Below, in pieces: positions 16,501 to 23,532 of a DNA stretch of 38,208 nt. Made by a program: the position numbers and the translations under genes. Origin of the DNA: DAOUAM01 sp034433305 (GTDB lineage: Bacteria; Chloroflexota; Dehalococcoidia; Lucifugimonadales; DAOUAM01); contig DAOUAM010000020.1 of assembly GCA_034433305.1 (NCBI GenBank), positions 1 through 38,208 on the forward strand, in the 5' to 3' direction. The first letter of the stretch is position 1. Every line of letters starts with the position of its first letter. The notes under the pieces were generated by a model. The model did not search any database. It worked only from the letters and a program-made list of their open reading frames with translations, and was not told where the DNA came from.

Positions 16501-17650
16501 CACCGTCCACAGGATGGTACACCTGGCCAGGGACATAGTCATGGCTAACTACTGCTCCCTTGCCCTGTGGAACGCCGAGGGGAAAATCACGCACTTCGAG
16601 GTCTCAGGTGTGCCGCCCCAGGAGGCGCAGCGCATCGCTGACGTGTGCCGGAGCGCGGGCATCCCCATGGAGTTCCAGCACGGAAAGGCAAGGAGCCTAC
16701 GCCTGGCCGACATATCCACGCGGCCAGAGCTATGGGCGCTGCTGCCCGACGACCCGAGGATGAAGAGCTTCCTCAGCGCCACCATGTCCGTGGGCGGCGT
16801 CCCTTGTGGCGCCTTCTACCTGGCAGGGAAGGTGGGCGCGCCCGAGTTCTCCGCCGATGACGAGCGGCTGCTCAACTTCTACTCCACCTTAGCAGGCATG
16901 CAACTGGAGCTGCAGAAACAGAACGAGACGCGGCTCCAGTTCCTGTCGGTGCTGGCCCATGAACTCAGGACGCCACTGGCGCCGCTGATGACGGCGGCGG
17001 GAGCGCTGGAGCGGCTGCTCAGGCCCAGGCCGGGCAGCACGGAGGGCCAGCTTCTGGCCAGCATCCTGACCGGGGCCGAGGCCCTCCGGGACTGCATCAA
17101 CGACCTGCTGGACATAGCCGCATTCCAGGCCGGCAGGTTCAGCCTCAGGCTCAGGCGCTTCGATGCGGGCAAGGCCATCGCGCAGACCTGCCAGTTCCTG
17201 GCGCCCCAGGGCATGAAGAAGGCCCAGCAGGTCATACTGGAAGTGCCCGAGACGCTGCCCAGGCTGAGGGCGGACAGGCACCGCTTTCAGCAGATGCTCT
17301 CCAACCTGCTGGTCAACGCCATGAAGTTCAGCCCCGAAGGCAGCCCCATCACCGTCAGGGCCTGGAAGCAGAAGGACGCCCTGGTGGTGCAGGTGGAGGA
17401 CCGCGGCCCGGGCATCAGCCGCAAGGAGCAGGCCCGTCTCTTCCAGCCCTACTTCCGGACGGAGCAGGACAGGCACCGCTTCCACGGGCTGGGGCTGGGG
17501 CTGGCGCTGTCCAGGCAGATTGCCGAGGCCCACGGGGGCAGGATCTGGGTGGACAGCGACGAGGGAAAGGGCTCCCGGTTCTCGTTCTTGCTGCCGCTGG
17601 AGCCTGCTGTCACCTACACCATGCCCTACCAGGCCAGCCACAAGAATTAG
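13526..17650 (+). CDS. Soluble multi-PAS/GAF sensor histidine kinase
   Basis: 1,374-residue kinase with no membrane segment, so a cytoplasmic sensor. Domains in order: PAS (about 16-140), three consecutive and very similar GAF domains (about 160-325, 330-500, 503-670), PAS (681-790), GAF (806-960), a further GAF-like domain (977-1120), HisKA and HATPase_c. Each of the three GAFs opens with a variant of 'L-x-x-IGRII-x-SSL-(D/E)-(I/L)', then 'VY..F..QV.KL..FDRI'. The phosphorylatable His is His1145 in LSVLAHELRTPLAP. The ATPase domain has the N box LLVNAMKFS, G1 DRGPGIS, and G2 GLGLGLALSRQIAEAHGG. ATG 13526 follows GGAG by 8 nt; the GTG 9 nt upstream is an alternative. No receiver is fused, so it must act on a separate regulator, most simply the upstream OmpR-type protein. 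Confidence 0.88.
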   Translation: MSSGPEGQTALADLSLRSVLGVLDSTNEGVIIQDASGRIVYANAAAAMVCGLPWAGPCSQGATAALDSTVQVMDESGASLCEAWPSGHRVLRGEHVPEATLRLRRMDTGQERWVHARTLPIADSVGQLSLAATLLADITQEKKSEEELSRKTASERGLARENEVLAEIGRIISSSLDIPKVYQAFAEQVNKLIPFDRIAIGIADAQESTACIAYEAGLGKPAPSEPAIIPLEGTVTQEVMRRRSGIILDNTDDPAILQRFPGFACRYDPLFKTAVSVPLIADGQPVGAMHLKSTRRNAYTPRDLVAAERIGLYIGGALANSRLHAQVRREVFERETLARIGRIISSSLDISTVYERFAQQVQKLIPFDRITIALVDYARNLLVNTYVSGLRVTGLEVGCEFPIVDTPARAIVHKRARLLEGAESVEDFLKRYPSLASSVAAGLRSLLAVPLVFNGQVIATMTLRSTRTNAYSQADLALAERIANQIAGAIANSQLYATCQRQMQVRETLASIGRIINSSLELEEVYQRFAEQVHKLVSFDRITVALVDMEQHAYTMTYVTGKDVPERRRGDRLPMEGTLTAAVVSGGPGIVLNASSYEEVASRFPGLAPCWNEGLRSFLSVPLVSKGKPVGVLQVHSSEVNAYTEADLELVEQIGAQIAGALANAQLYAELKSAEESLRRSEAINRAMLNAIPDLIMRIRRDGTYLDCKQARDFETFVPPDQFIGKKAHDIMPSEVSSLHMQHVEQSLRTNTIQVYEYPLALASGTREFEARATACGQDEALVIVRDITERKRMEESLLRRTQQLEALMAVADILASSGDFRDKTARVLDELSRVAQADRVVLRLYDDRSQTLQLVGWVGAEGQRPPPVQTLKRSFYHLAYEQGQTVVANDYPSHPLAHPSLVSQGIKSMVSLPIRAEGRVRGVATLSSCRPGHFTPELVRFLEGIADGMCVLLENARLQQELQAQLEYDERQLDAFRKAIEGFSFNDTPAFTVHRMVHLARDIVMANYCSLALWNAEGKITHFEVSGVPPQEAQRIADVCRSAGIPMEFQHGKARSLRLADISTRPELWALLPDDPRMKSFLSATMSVGGVPCGAFYLAGKVGAPEFSADDERLLNFYSTLAGMQLELQKQNETRLQFLSVLAHELRTPLAPLMTAAGALERLLRPRPGSTEGQLLASILTGAEALRDCINDLLDIAAFQAGRFSLRLRRFDAGKAIAQTCQFLAPQGMKKAQQVILEVPETLPRLRADRHRFQQMLSNLLVNAMKFSPEGSPITVRAWKQKDALVVQVEDRGPGISRKEQARLFQPYFRTEQDRHRFHGLGLGLALSRQIAEAHGGRIWVDSDEGKGSRFSFLLPLEPAVTYTMPYQASHKN

Positions 17651-17689
17651 TGCCGCGTCACCTCAGGCCATTCTTGCTCAAAAGAGGCC

Positions 17690-17904
17690 GGGCAACTCCT
17701 CTCCCCCGACCGGCTGACAGGGGGAAGGGACTGTTCTTGCCCCCTCATGGGGGAGAGCCAGACCTGTCCCCTCGACAGGCTCGGGCCTGTCCTGAGCGTG
17801 CCGAAAGGGCAGGCCCTGAGCCCTCGGGCCGAGGCCCATCAGGCCCTGAGCTTGCCGAAGGAGAGGGGGCTAGCGCTGGCACCTGAAAGTGCATATCAAC
17901 TCAG
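17690..17904. repeat. Long copy of the mosaic intergenic repeat
   Basis: Modules in order: a CTCCTCTCCCCC/GGGGGAAGG hairpin; GCCCCCTCATGGGGGAGAGCCAG; the 38-nt 'CTCGACAGGCTCGGG...CCGAA' block (17768-17805, identical at 25648-25685); a CGGGCCGAGGCCCATCAGGCC block; the outer arm GAGAGGGGGCTAGCGC; and the 26-nt tail at 17879-17904, identical to 36129-36154. It fills the space between the convergent kinase and pseudo-receiver genes. No gene is supported here. Confidence 0.78.
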
Positions 17905-17912
17905 GCGACCTG

Positions 17913-18614
17913 CTAGCCCCTGGGGCTCTTGTAAAGGAAGCAGTAGCCCACGCCCGGGACAGTCCCTATCCACCTGGGGCTGCGTGCATCATCCCCCAGC
18001 TTCTGACGCAGCCGCTGGATGTGCTTCTTGAGGCCGGTGGTCATGACCTCGCCGCTGTCCGGCCACAAGGCTTGCTGTATGGCCTCGTGGGAAAGCGGCG
18101 TGCCCTGGTTTTTCACCAGCAGGTGCAGGAGCCTGAACTCGGTAGGGGTAAGCCTGAGGCTGCTGGACCCCATGAAGACTTCGTACGTAGCCGGGTTGAT
18201 AAGCAGATCGCCGTGGCGTACCAGGCCATCGCTCAGGGCCTGCTTCCACATGCCGGTCCGGCGCAGCAGGGCGACAGCGCGGGCCATAATCACCATCAGA
18301 TTGGCTGAAAGGTTAATGTAATCGTCAGCGCCAAGGTCTATGGCTTTGACCACATCCCCTTCGTCACTGGTCTCAGCAGCTACTATGATGGGGACACTGG
18401 AGCTCCGCCGCACCTCTGCGATGGCTGCCCAGATGTCCATATCTGGCGTGCCCTGGCACAGCAGCACCAGGTCTGGCCCCTCCCGCTCCAGCAGACTGAG
18501 CCCGGTCTGCATGCTTCGTGCCAGGAACATGCGAAGGTCCGGCCAGCCCAGACGTAGCGCCAGTGTTAGCTGTTCCACCTTCCTGTCATCTACACAGATC
18601 AAGAGCACCTTCAT
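17913..18614 (-). CDS. OmpR-family regulator with degenerate receiver
   Basis: 233 residues with the same architecture as the regulator at 12455, but the receiver active site is altered. The phosphoacceptor position is Cys53 (LVLLCQGTPD against LVLLD in the paralogue). The conserved Thr is Ala (IIVAAETSD) and the conserved Lys is replaced in DDYINLSANL. The acidic pair Asp9/Asp10 remains. The DNA-binding winged helix is intact (LTPTEFRLLHLLVKNQG ... TGLKKHIQRLRQKLGDD ... VPGVGYCF). It should therefore bind DNA but not be switched by ordinary Asp phosphorylation. ATG 18614 follows AGGAG by 7 nt; the longer upstream frame has no such site. It is convergent with the kinase and divergent from the secreted dockerin protein, whose promoter region it may control. 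Confidence 0.85.
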   Translation of the reverse strand: MKVLLICVDDRKVEQLTLALRLGWPDLRMFLARSMQTGLSLLEREGPDLVLLCQGTPDMDIWAAIAEVRRSSSVPIIVAAETSDEGDVVKAIDLGADDYINLSANLMVIMARAVALLRRTGMWKQALSDGLVRHGDLLINPATYEVFMGSSSLRLTPTEFRLLHLLVKNQGTPLSHEAIQQALWPDSGEVMTTGLKKHIQRLRQKLGDDARSPRWIGTVPGVGYCFLYKSPRG

Positions 18615-18820
18615 GCTGCACTCCTCATACCTCCAGCTTGCGAGCGCGGCATACCCGGTGGCACCAGGCCAGCCTAACACTGGGCCGGCCAGGCACCGGA
18701 GGTCAGCTCCTACTGGGGCAGCCTTCAGAGACCTGCCTTGTCCATCATGCCTCAATGGCTTCCACCCCCAGCAATCTATTCGGTGCAGGTGAACCCTCAG
18801 AGGAACAATTGATAATAATT

Positions 18821-18837
18821 TGTCACATTTGGTGACA
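18821..18837. promoter_or_regulatory. Operator-like inverted repeat TGTCAC-N5-GTGACA
   Basis: A perfect six-base inverted repeat with 5-nt spacer sits in the 18615-19092 intergenic region between the divergent regulator and dockerin-protein genes, next to an AT-rich stretch (GATAATAATT) that could hold a -10 box in either direction. Its size and position fit a dimeric transcription-factor site. Which protein binds is unknown. Apart from this and a 13-bp palindrome (19016-19028) I see nothing else in this 478-nt gap. Confidence 0.4.
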
Positions 18838-19092
18838 GAACGGTGAACGGGGAGAGGGGCCTGCGCCGTCGCGCCATTGTTATTTGCCATTGGCAGGAGT
18901 GCATAACGATATTCGTCACCAGACACGCCAAAAACAAACGGTGCTTACACCCCTTGCCGCCCGTGCTTGCTGTACAGTGACGGTAAGTGGCCTTGCTGTC
19001 ACAGGATTCACCAAAAATTCCCGGAATTCAGCACTTTTTAGACTTGATGTCTATTCTGGCATCGTGATAGATTGCACAAGGACCATGCTACC

Positions 19093-22029
19093 ATGAACCG
19101 GAGTATGCACAGGCGTGCGTATGGATTTCTTCGGGCCGGCCCAATACTTGCCGCTTGTAAGTCAAGTCCTGGTGTGTTCAGGGCCTGCCTGGTAACTTTA
19201 CTCCTGGGCATAGTATTCACGGTGCCAGCATCGGCAAACTCCGTCGAGAGGGGGCCTTCCGCCTCGCCAACCTCCCAGAAGCAGCAGGCGGAGGCGCCCT
19301 CGGTGGGCAAGTGGCACCGCTACGCGGTATCTATCCGCAACGAGAGCTTCTCTGGCAACCCTTTTGAGCTGGCGCTGGACGCCACCTTCACCCACAAGTC
19401 CAGCGGGACAACCATCAAACTCCCCGGGTACTACGCCGGCAACAACACCTGGAAAGTCGGCTTCATGCCCACCAGGACCGGCGAATGGACTTATGTCACC
19501 TCTTCTAGCGACCCGGACCTGGATAACGTAACTGGCTCGCTGATGGCCGTCGAGTCCGGCCACCCGGGCATGCTCAAAGCGGACAGCGCCAACCCCAGGA
19601 AGTGGAAGTACACCGACGGGCCATACGTTGTCCCCATAGCCCTGCGCTTCGACCTGTTCCATGAGGATGGCACCATCGCGCGGTTCACCGAGATAGCCGA
19701 TTTCCTCAAGGATGACGTCGGAGGCCATATGTTCGAGTTCACCTTCCGCAACGAGGTGTACTCCGACTGGCAGAAGCGCCAGTTCAACCTGGCGCTGTGG
19801 GACCGCCTGGAAGAGCGCATGGACGTCCTGGCCGAGCGCGGGCTGGGCATCCACTTCATGCTCTACAGCGATGACAGCCAGCGGCCTGCCTGGCCCGCCC
19901 AGTCCGACGCCGAGAAGCTGCTGCTACGCTACCTGGTGGCCCGCCTGGCCGGCTACCCGGTGGTATGGTTCAACACAGGGATTGACATAGCCGAGAACAG
20001 GGGCCAGGCCTGGATCAACTGGTACGGCCAGCAGGTCCGCGCCCTGGACCCCTACGGCCACCCGGTCTCCAGCCGTTACGGCGGTGGGTCTGGCGACCTG
20101 GTCATGTCCGGCCAGACCTTCGACAGCAGGGGCGACAGGCTCGCCATCATCAGCGACATGACCAGGTATTTCAAGGAGTCCAGGGTGCCGGTGAGCATGG
20201 ACGACGCCTGGAGCGAGAATGCGCCCGAGGCAGCCCGCCGGGGCAAGGACTTCACAGAAGACGACATCCGTCGCGCCGTCTGGAAGACAGTGATGGCTGG
20301 CGGCCTTGGCAGCCTTATCCGCGGCTCGGTCCTGTACAACAATGACCTGTGGTTCCGCATGAGCAACATCGAATCGGACCTGGAGTCGGAGCAGTACCTG
20401 CGGCTGGTCAATCGGTTCATCCAGGACAAGCTGGGTAACACCTACGGCTCCATGGCCCCGGAGGCGTCCCTGGTCTCCAACGGCTACGCCCTGGCCGACC
20501 CCGACAGGACAAAGCTCCTCTACTTCCTCATGGGTGTGAACGACAGGTACGACTCAGGCAACGGCGGCAACGTGACACTGAAGCTGTCCGGCCTGAGCAA
20601 GACCTACGACGCCATCTGGTTCGACACACGCACAGGTAACGAGACCAGGGCTGGCTCCATCAGGGGCGGACAGGACCACACGCTGACGCCACCCAGCAAG
20701 GACGACTGGGTGCTGCTGCTCAGCGCCTCCGGCTCAGGCAGTCCGGCCACCGCCACGCCTACCCCCAGGCCATCCGCCACGGCGACGCCCGCGCCCACCG
20801 CCACTCCTGCCCGGACTCCCGTGCCCACAGCTACCGCCACGCGGACACCGGTGCCCACTGCCACGGCGACACGGACGCCTGTACCTACAGCCACCGCCAC
20901 ACCCAGGCCTGGCTCAGGCAACAACGCGGCCATATCAGGCGTCTCCGTGGCAAGCCGCGCCAGCTACCAGACCATGAACGGGATCAAGAGCGGTGAGCGA
21001 GTCTACATAGACCGCAGCTACACCTTCACCAGCGTCCCGCAGGCCATCAGCGGAGCTCCCTACATCAAGACCGCCAACGACGACAAAGACAGGACGGAAG
21101 AGTCCTTCCTGACCTTCACTGTGGACAGGACCGTGACCATCTTTGTAGCCTACGACGCCCGCGCCAGGTCTCTGCCCAACTGGCTATCGGGCTGGAACAA
21201 CACGGGGCTGGTGCTGGGCACCACGGACACAGACCGCAAGCTGTACTCCAGGGTCTTCCCGGCGGGGACGGTCACCCTGGGCGCCAACCTCGCTCCTGGG
21301 GCCTCGGGCGCCGAAAGCAACTACACGGTAGCCATAGTGGCCGGAGGCACTGTTGCCACGCCCACTCCCACGCCCACGGCCAGCCCAACACCCAGGCCCA
21401 GCAGGCCGACCCTGGATGTCCAGGCCAGCACCGTGGAGGTGCTGGGCACCGTGTCCATACCCATTGTGCTGAGCCAGGCACCCAACGGCGTGTCGGGCTT
21501 TGACCTGGATGTAACGCTGTCCGACCCGGCGGTGGCCAGCATCAGCGATGTACAGTTCCCTGACTTCGGCCTGGCAGAGCATGAGCTACTCTCCGGCTCC
21601 AGGACGCGTCTCCGGGCCGTGGACAGCGAGGACATGCTGGAAAGCGGCGCCACTAACGCCGTCCTGGCCACGCTGCAAGTCCGGGGCCTGGCCCAGGGGA
21701 CTACTGCTGTCACGGTACGCATTCTGCGCCTGGACGATGACAGCGGCAGCCCTATGGAGGTCCAGTACACGGCTGGCTCCCTGCGAGTTGTCAGCCCCAC
21801 CTGCCCTACCCTTTCTGGCGCGACATCGCCCTCCCGGGACATGGACGGCGACGCCAGGTGCGAGGACCTCAACGGCAACGGCAGGCTGGACTTCGATGAC
21901 GTGGTGGACTTCTTCGACGCGCTGGAGTCGCCAGCCGTCACGGGCAACGCCATGCGCTTCGACTTCAACGGCAACGGCAGGGCCGACATGGCGGACGTGG
22001 TGGAGCTCTTCCACCTGCTGACTTCGTAA
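19093..22029 (+). CDS. Secreted glycoside-hydrolase-like protein with cohesin-like and dockerin domains
   Basis: About 978 residues. The N terminus is a signal peptide (LVTLLLGIVFTVPASA, cleavage near Ala-Ser-Ala). A DUF5060 domain follows (about 70-170, WHRYAVSIRNESF onward). Next is a TIM-barrel glycoside-hydrolase-like region (about 175-545) with ERGLGIHFMLYSDD and GYPVVWFNTGIDIAENRG, recalling DUF4038/apiosidase-like enzymes. A Pro/Thr linker (548-612) leads to a beta-rich domain (613-750), a second Pro/Thr linker, and a cohesin-like domain (771-905: VSIPIVLSQAPNGVSGFDLDV). The C terminus is a dockerin with two calcium loops, DLNGNGRLDFDD (from 925) and DFNGNGRADMAD (from 957). ATG 19093 follows AAGGA by 10 nt. 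It stands alone, with a terminator after it. Expected location is extracellular or cell-surface. The glycan substrate is unknown and catalytic acids cannot be fixed. Confidence 0.8.
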   Translation: MNRSMHRRAYGFLRAGPILAACKSSPGVFRACLVTLLLGIVFTVPASANSVERGPSASPTSQKQQAEAPSVGKWHRYAVSIRNESFSGNPFELALDATFTHKSSGTTIKLPGYYAGNNTWKVGFMPTRTGEWTYVTSSSDPDLDNVTGSLMAVESGHPGMLKADSANPRKWKYTDGPYVVPIALRFDLFHEDGTIARFTEIADFLKDDVGGHMFEFTFRNEVYSDWQKRQFNLALWDRLEERMDVLAERGLGIHFMLYSDDSQRPAWPAQSDAEKLLLRYLVARLAGYPVVWFNTGIDIAENRGQAWINWYGQQVRALDPYGHPVSSRYGGGSGDLVMSGQTFDSRGDRLAIISDMTRYFKESRVPVSMDDAWSENAPEAARRGKDFTEDDIRRAVWKTVMAGGLGSLIRGSVLYNNDLWFRMSNIESDLESEQYLRLVNRFIQDKLGNTYGSMAPEASLVSNGYALADPDRTKLLYFLMGVNDRYDSGNGGNVTLKLSGLSKTYDAIWFDTRTGNETRAGSIRGGQDHTLTPPSKDDWVLLLSASGSGSPATATPTPRPSATATPAPTATPARTPVPTATATRTPVPTATATRTPVPTATATPRPGSGNNAAISGVSVASRASYQTMNGIKSGERVYIDRSYTFTSVPQAISGAPYIKTANDDKDRTEESFLTFTVDRTVTIFVAYDARARSLPNWLSGWNNTGLVLGTTDTDRKLYSRVFPAGTVTLGANLAPGASGAESNYTVAIVAGGTVATPTPTPTASPTPRPSRPTLDVQASTVEVLGTVSIPIVLSQAPNGVSGFDLDVTLSDPAVASISDVQFPDFGLAEHELLSGSRTRLRAVDSEDMLESGATNAVLATLQVRGLAQGTTAVTVRILRLDDDSGSPMEVQYTAGSLRVVSPTCPTLSGATSPSRDMDGDARCEDLNGNGRLDFDDVVDFFDALESPAVTGNAMRFDFNGNGRADMADVVELFHLLTS
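20812..20901 (+). repeat. Three in-frame 30-bp tandem repeats coding a Pro/Thr linker
   Basis: Units at 20812-20841, 20842-20871 and 20872-20901 each code (T/A)-R-T-P-V-P-T-A-T-A. Third-position differences between the units show they have been retained for protein sequence rather than being a fresh slippage product. The linker separates the catalytic-like barrel from the binding domains. Confidence 0.8.
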
Positions 22030-22060
22030 GCCGACGCCAGCTACTCCCCACAGACACAAA

Positions 22061-22094
22061 AAGAGGGCGCTCGCCCGAAGGCGAGCGCCCTCTT
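22061..22094. terminator. Strong bidirectional terminator with UUCG tetraloop on the minus strand
   Basis: A perfect 15-bp stem (22061-22075 with 22080-22094) closes a 4-nt loop. Read on the minus strand the loop is C-UUCG-G and the hairpin is followed by TTTTTGTG, a classical intrinsic terminator for the long minus-strand glycan operon. On the plus strand it ends the dockerin-protein gene, 31 nt after its stop. Confidence 0.88.
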
Positions 22095-22149
22095 CGTCTG
22101 CAAGAGTCAGCGAGGTGTCACTGCATAATGTGGAGCAAGGCCCTGGCGC

Positions 22150-22749
22150 CTAGCGCACGGTCAGGGCCGAGATGCAGGCCGCCGCGAAGGAGGAGGCTCC
22201 AAGCAGCCACGCCGTGCCCCGGGGCCAGAGGCGGCCATGGACTTTCAGCGCCAGCACCAGCCCAACGGTCGGCAAAAGCACCGCCGCCTCTCTCAGCATC
22301 AGCATAAGGTTATGGGCGCTCAGCAGAGGCCCGCTGGTGTGCTGTACGTTGGGCAGTAAAGGCCACCAGGCCTGGTATGTCTCCTGGCTGAAAGGCCAGA
22401 AGAGGGGTATGCCATAGGGCGCGCCGGTGTCCAGGGTGAAGTAGTCGAGCAACAGGTGAGAGCCATACACCAGGAAGACCACCACGGACAGGTACACCGG
22501 CCACCCCCTGGCCAATAGCCTCGGCGCGAGAAAGGCCGTTACGCCGGCGAGCGCGGCCACGGCCAGGCTGTGGGTGATGCCGTGGTGAAACCTGCCTATC
22601 TCGCCCAGGGCAAGGCCCGGAAGCACGTCCAGGTCTGGCGCGCAGGCCACGAGGCCCAGCCACAGGCCACGCCGCCGCTCGGCCTCGTTCCTGGCGAGGG
22701 CCTGAGCGACCGCCAGGCCAAGAAGGTAGTGTCCGACCGGTGTTGCCAT
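22150..22749 (-). CDS. YdjM/DUF457-type membrane metal-dependent hydrolase-like protein
   Basis: 199 residues with four to five hydrophobic segments. Conserved polar motifs of the YdjM (DUF457) family are present: His7 near the start (TPVGHYLLG), PDLD in the first loop, HHGITHS, and HLLLDYFTLDTGAPYGIPLFWPFS. These His and Asp residues are thought to bind metal. The family is widespread in membranes with poorly known activity; some members respond to SOS or act on phospholipids. It is the last gene of the minus-strand series, 15 nt after the methyltransferase stop and just before the strong terminator, so it is probably co-transcribed with the glycan genes. Confidence 0.75.
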   Translation of the reverse strand: MATPVGHYLLGLAVAQALARNEAERRRGLWLGLVACAPDLDVLPGLALGEIGRFHHGITHSLAVAALAGVTAFLAPRLLARGWPVYLSVVVFLVYGSHLLLDYFTLDTGAPYGIPLFWPFSQETYQAWWPLLPNVQHTSGPLLSAHNLMLMLREAAVLLPTVGLVLALKVHGRLWPRGTAWLLGASSFAAACISALTVR

Positions 22750-22764
22750 GGTAAGGTTGCCCGT

Positions 22765-23529
22765 CTAGCGCACTGCCCTGACAATCAGGTGCCAGCCCAG
22801 GGGCCTGGTCACCACACCCGGCACCAGCCCATACGCAGGCACAAAAACGTTGTTGTAGATAGCTGCTAGCAGACCGGTCCGCCGCAGCGTCTTCCGAGGC
22901 TGCCGGTCGCAGCTCACCTTCACCGAGGAGAACCGCTGGAACAACCGCCGGACTTCTCCCCTGGAGAACACCCGGTTTATGGGCGGGTCCCCTCGCTCAC
23001 TCTCCACGCTGGTGCCCGAAAGCTTCACCAGCAGCCAGTACCACGACCAGCGGTGGTACAGGACGACCAGGGCCTCGCCGCCCGGCCTCAGCACGCGGTG
23101 CATCTCCGCCACGGCGGCCCCGATGTCCGGCACGAGCATGAGGACTCCATAGGCATAGACTACGTCGAAGCTTTCATTCGGGAACTCCAGCCTCTGGGCA
23201 TCCCCAAGCCTCACATCCGCATCCAGGCCATTGTACCCGAGCAGCCTCCTGGTACACGCCACTGAGGTGTCTGAAATGTCTATGGCCGTTAGCCTGGCGC
23301 CGGCGCGGGCCCACTTGATGGTATCTATCCCCAGGCCACAGCCTATCTCCAGCACCCGCCTTCCGGCGTACCGCTCGTACTGGAAAGTCCTCGCCTTGTA
23401 GTCGTAGAAGTCATCGTAGTAGGCCAGGTACCTCTCGTAGAACTCGCGGGAGCCAAGCTCCGCGCCGATAATCTCGGCGCCGATGGGGTGCTCGTCCCAG
23501 TACCGCTTCTGTTCTTCCAGTGTGTCCAT
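22765..23529 (-). CDS. Class I SAM-dependent methyltransferase (paralogue of the 32.0-kb gene)
   Basis: 254 residues. The SAM-binding motif I is LEIGCGLG (60-67), followed by the acidic ribose contact in LTAIDIS, the motif II/III region SFDVVYAYGVL, and HRVLRPGGEALVV. The C-terminal third (NNVFVPAYGLVPG ... RPLGWHLIVRAVR) is distinctive and is shared with the methyltransferase at 32047-32859, so the two are paralogues. The N terminus EEQKRYWDEHPIG is typical of methyltransferases in polysaccharide and lipid loci. It starts 4 nt after the stop of the LPG-synthase-like gene, indicating coupling. Target unknown; I infer an O- or C-methylation of a glycan or lipid precursor in the cytoplasm. Confidence 0.85.
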   Translation of the reverse strand: MDTLEEQKRYWDEHPIGAEIIGAELGSREFYERYLAYYDDFYDYKARTFQYERYAGRRVLEIGCGLGIDTIKWARAGARLTAIDISDTSVACTRRLLGYNGLDADVRLGDAQRLEFPNESFDVVYAYGVLMLVPDIGAAVAEMHRVLRPGGEALVVLYHRWSWYWLLVKLSGTSVESERGDPPINRVFSRGEVRRLFQRFSSVKVSCDRQPRKTLRRTGLLAAIYNNVFVPAYGLVPGVVTRPLGWHLIVRAVR

Positions 23530-23532
23530 GTC

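Noticed and set aside
17690..17904. Possible CRISPR array or tandem-repeat locus
   Set aside because: The repeats are dispersed, differ in length and module order, and have no regular spacers; they are mosaic intergenic palindromes.
20812..20901. 30-bp tandem units resembling a short CRISPR array
   Set aside because: They are contiguous, in frame, and code a Pro/Thr linker inside a secreted protein, with no spacers.
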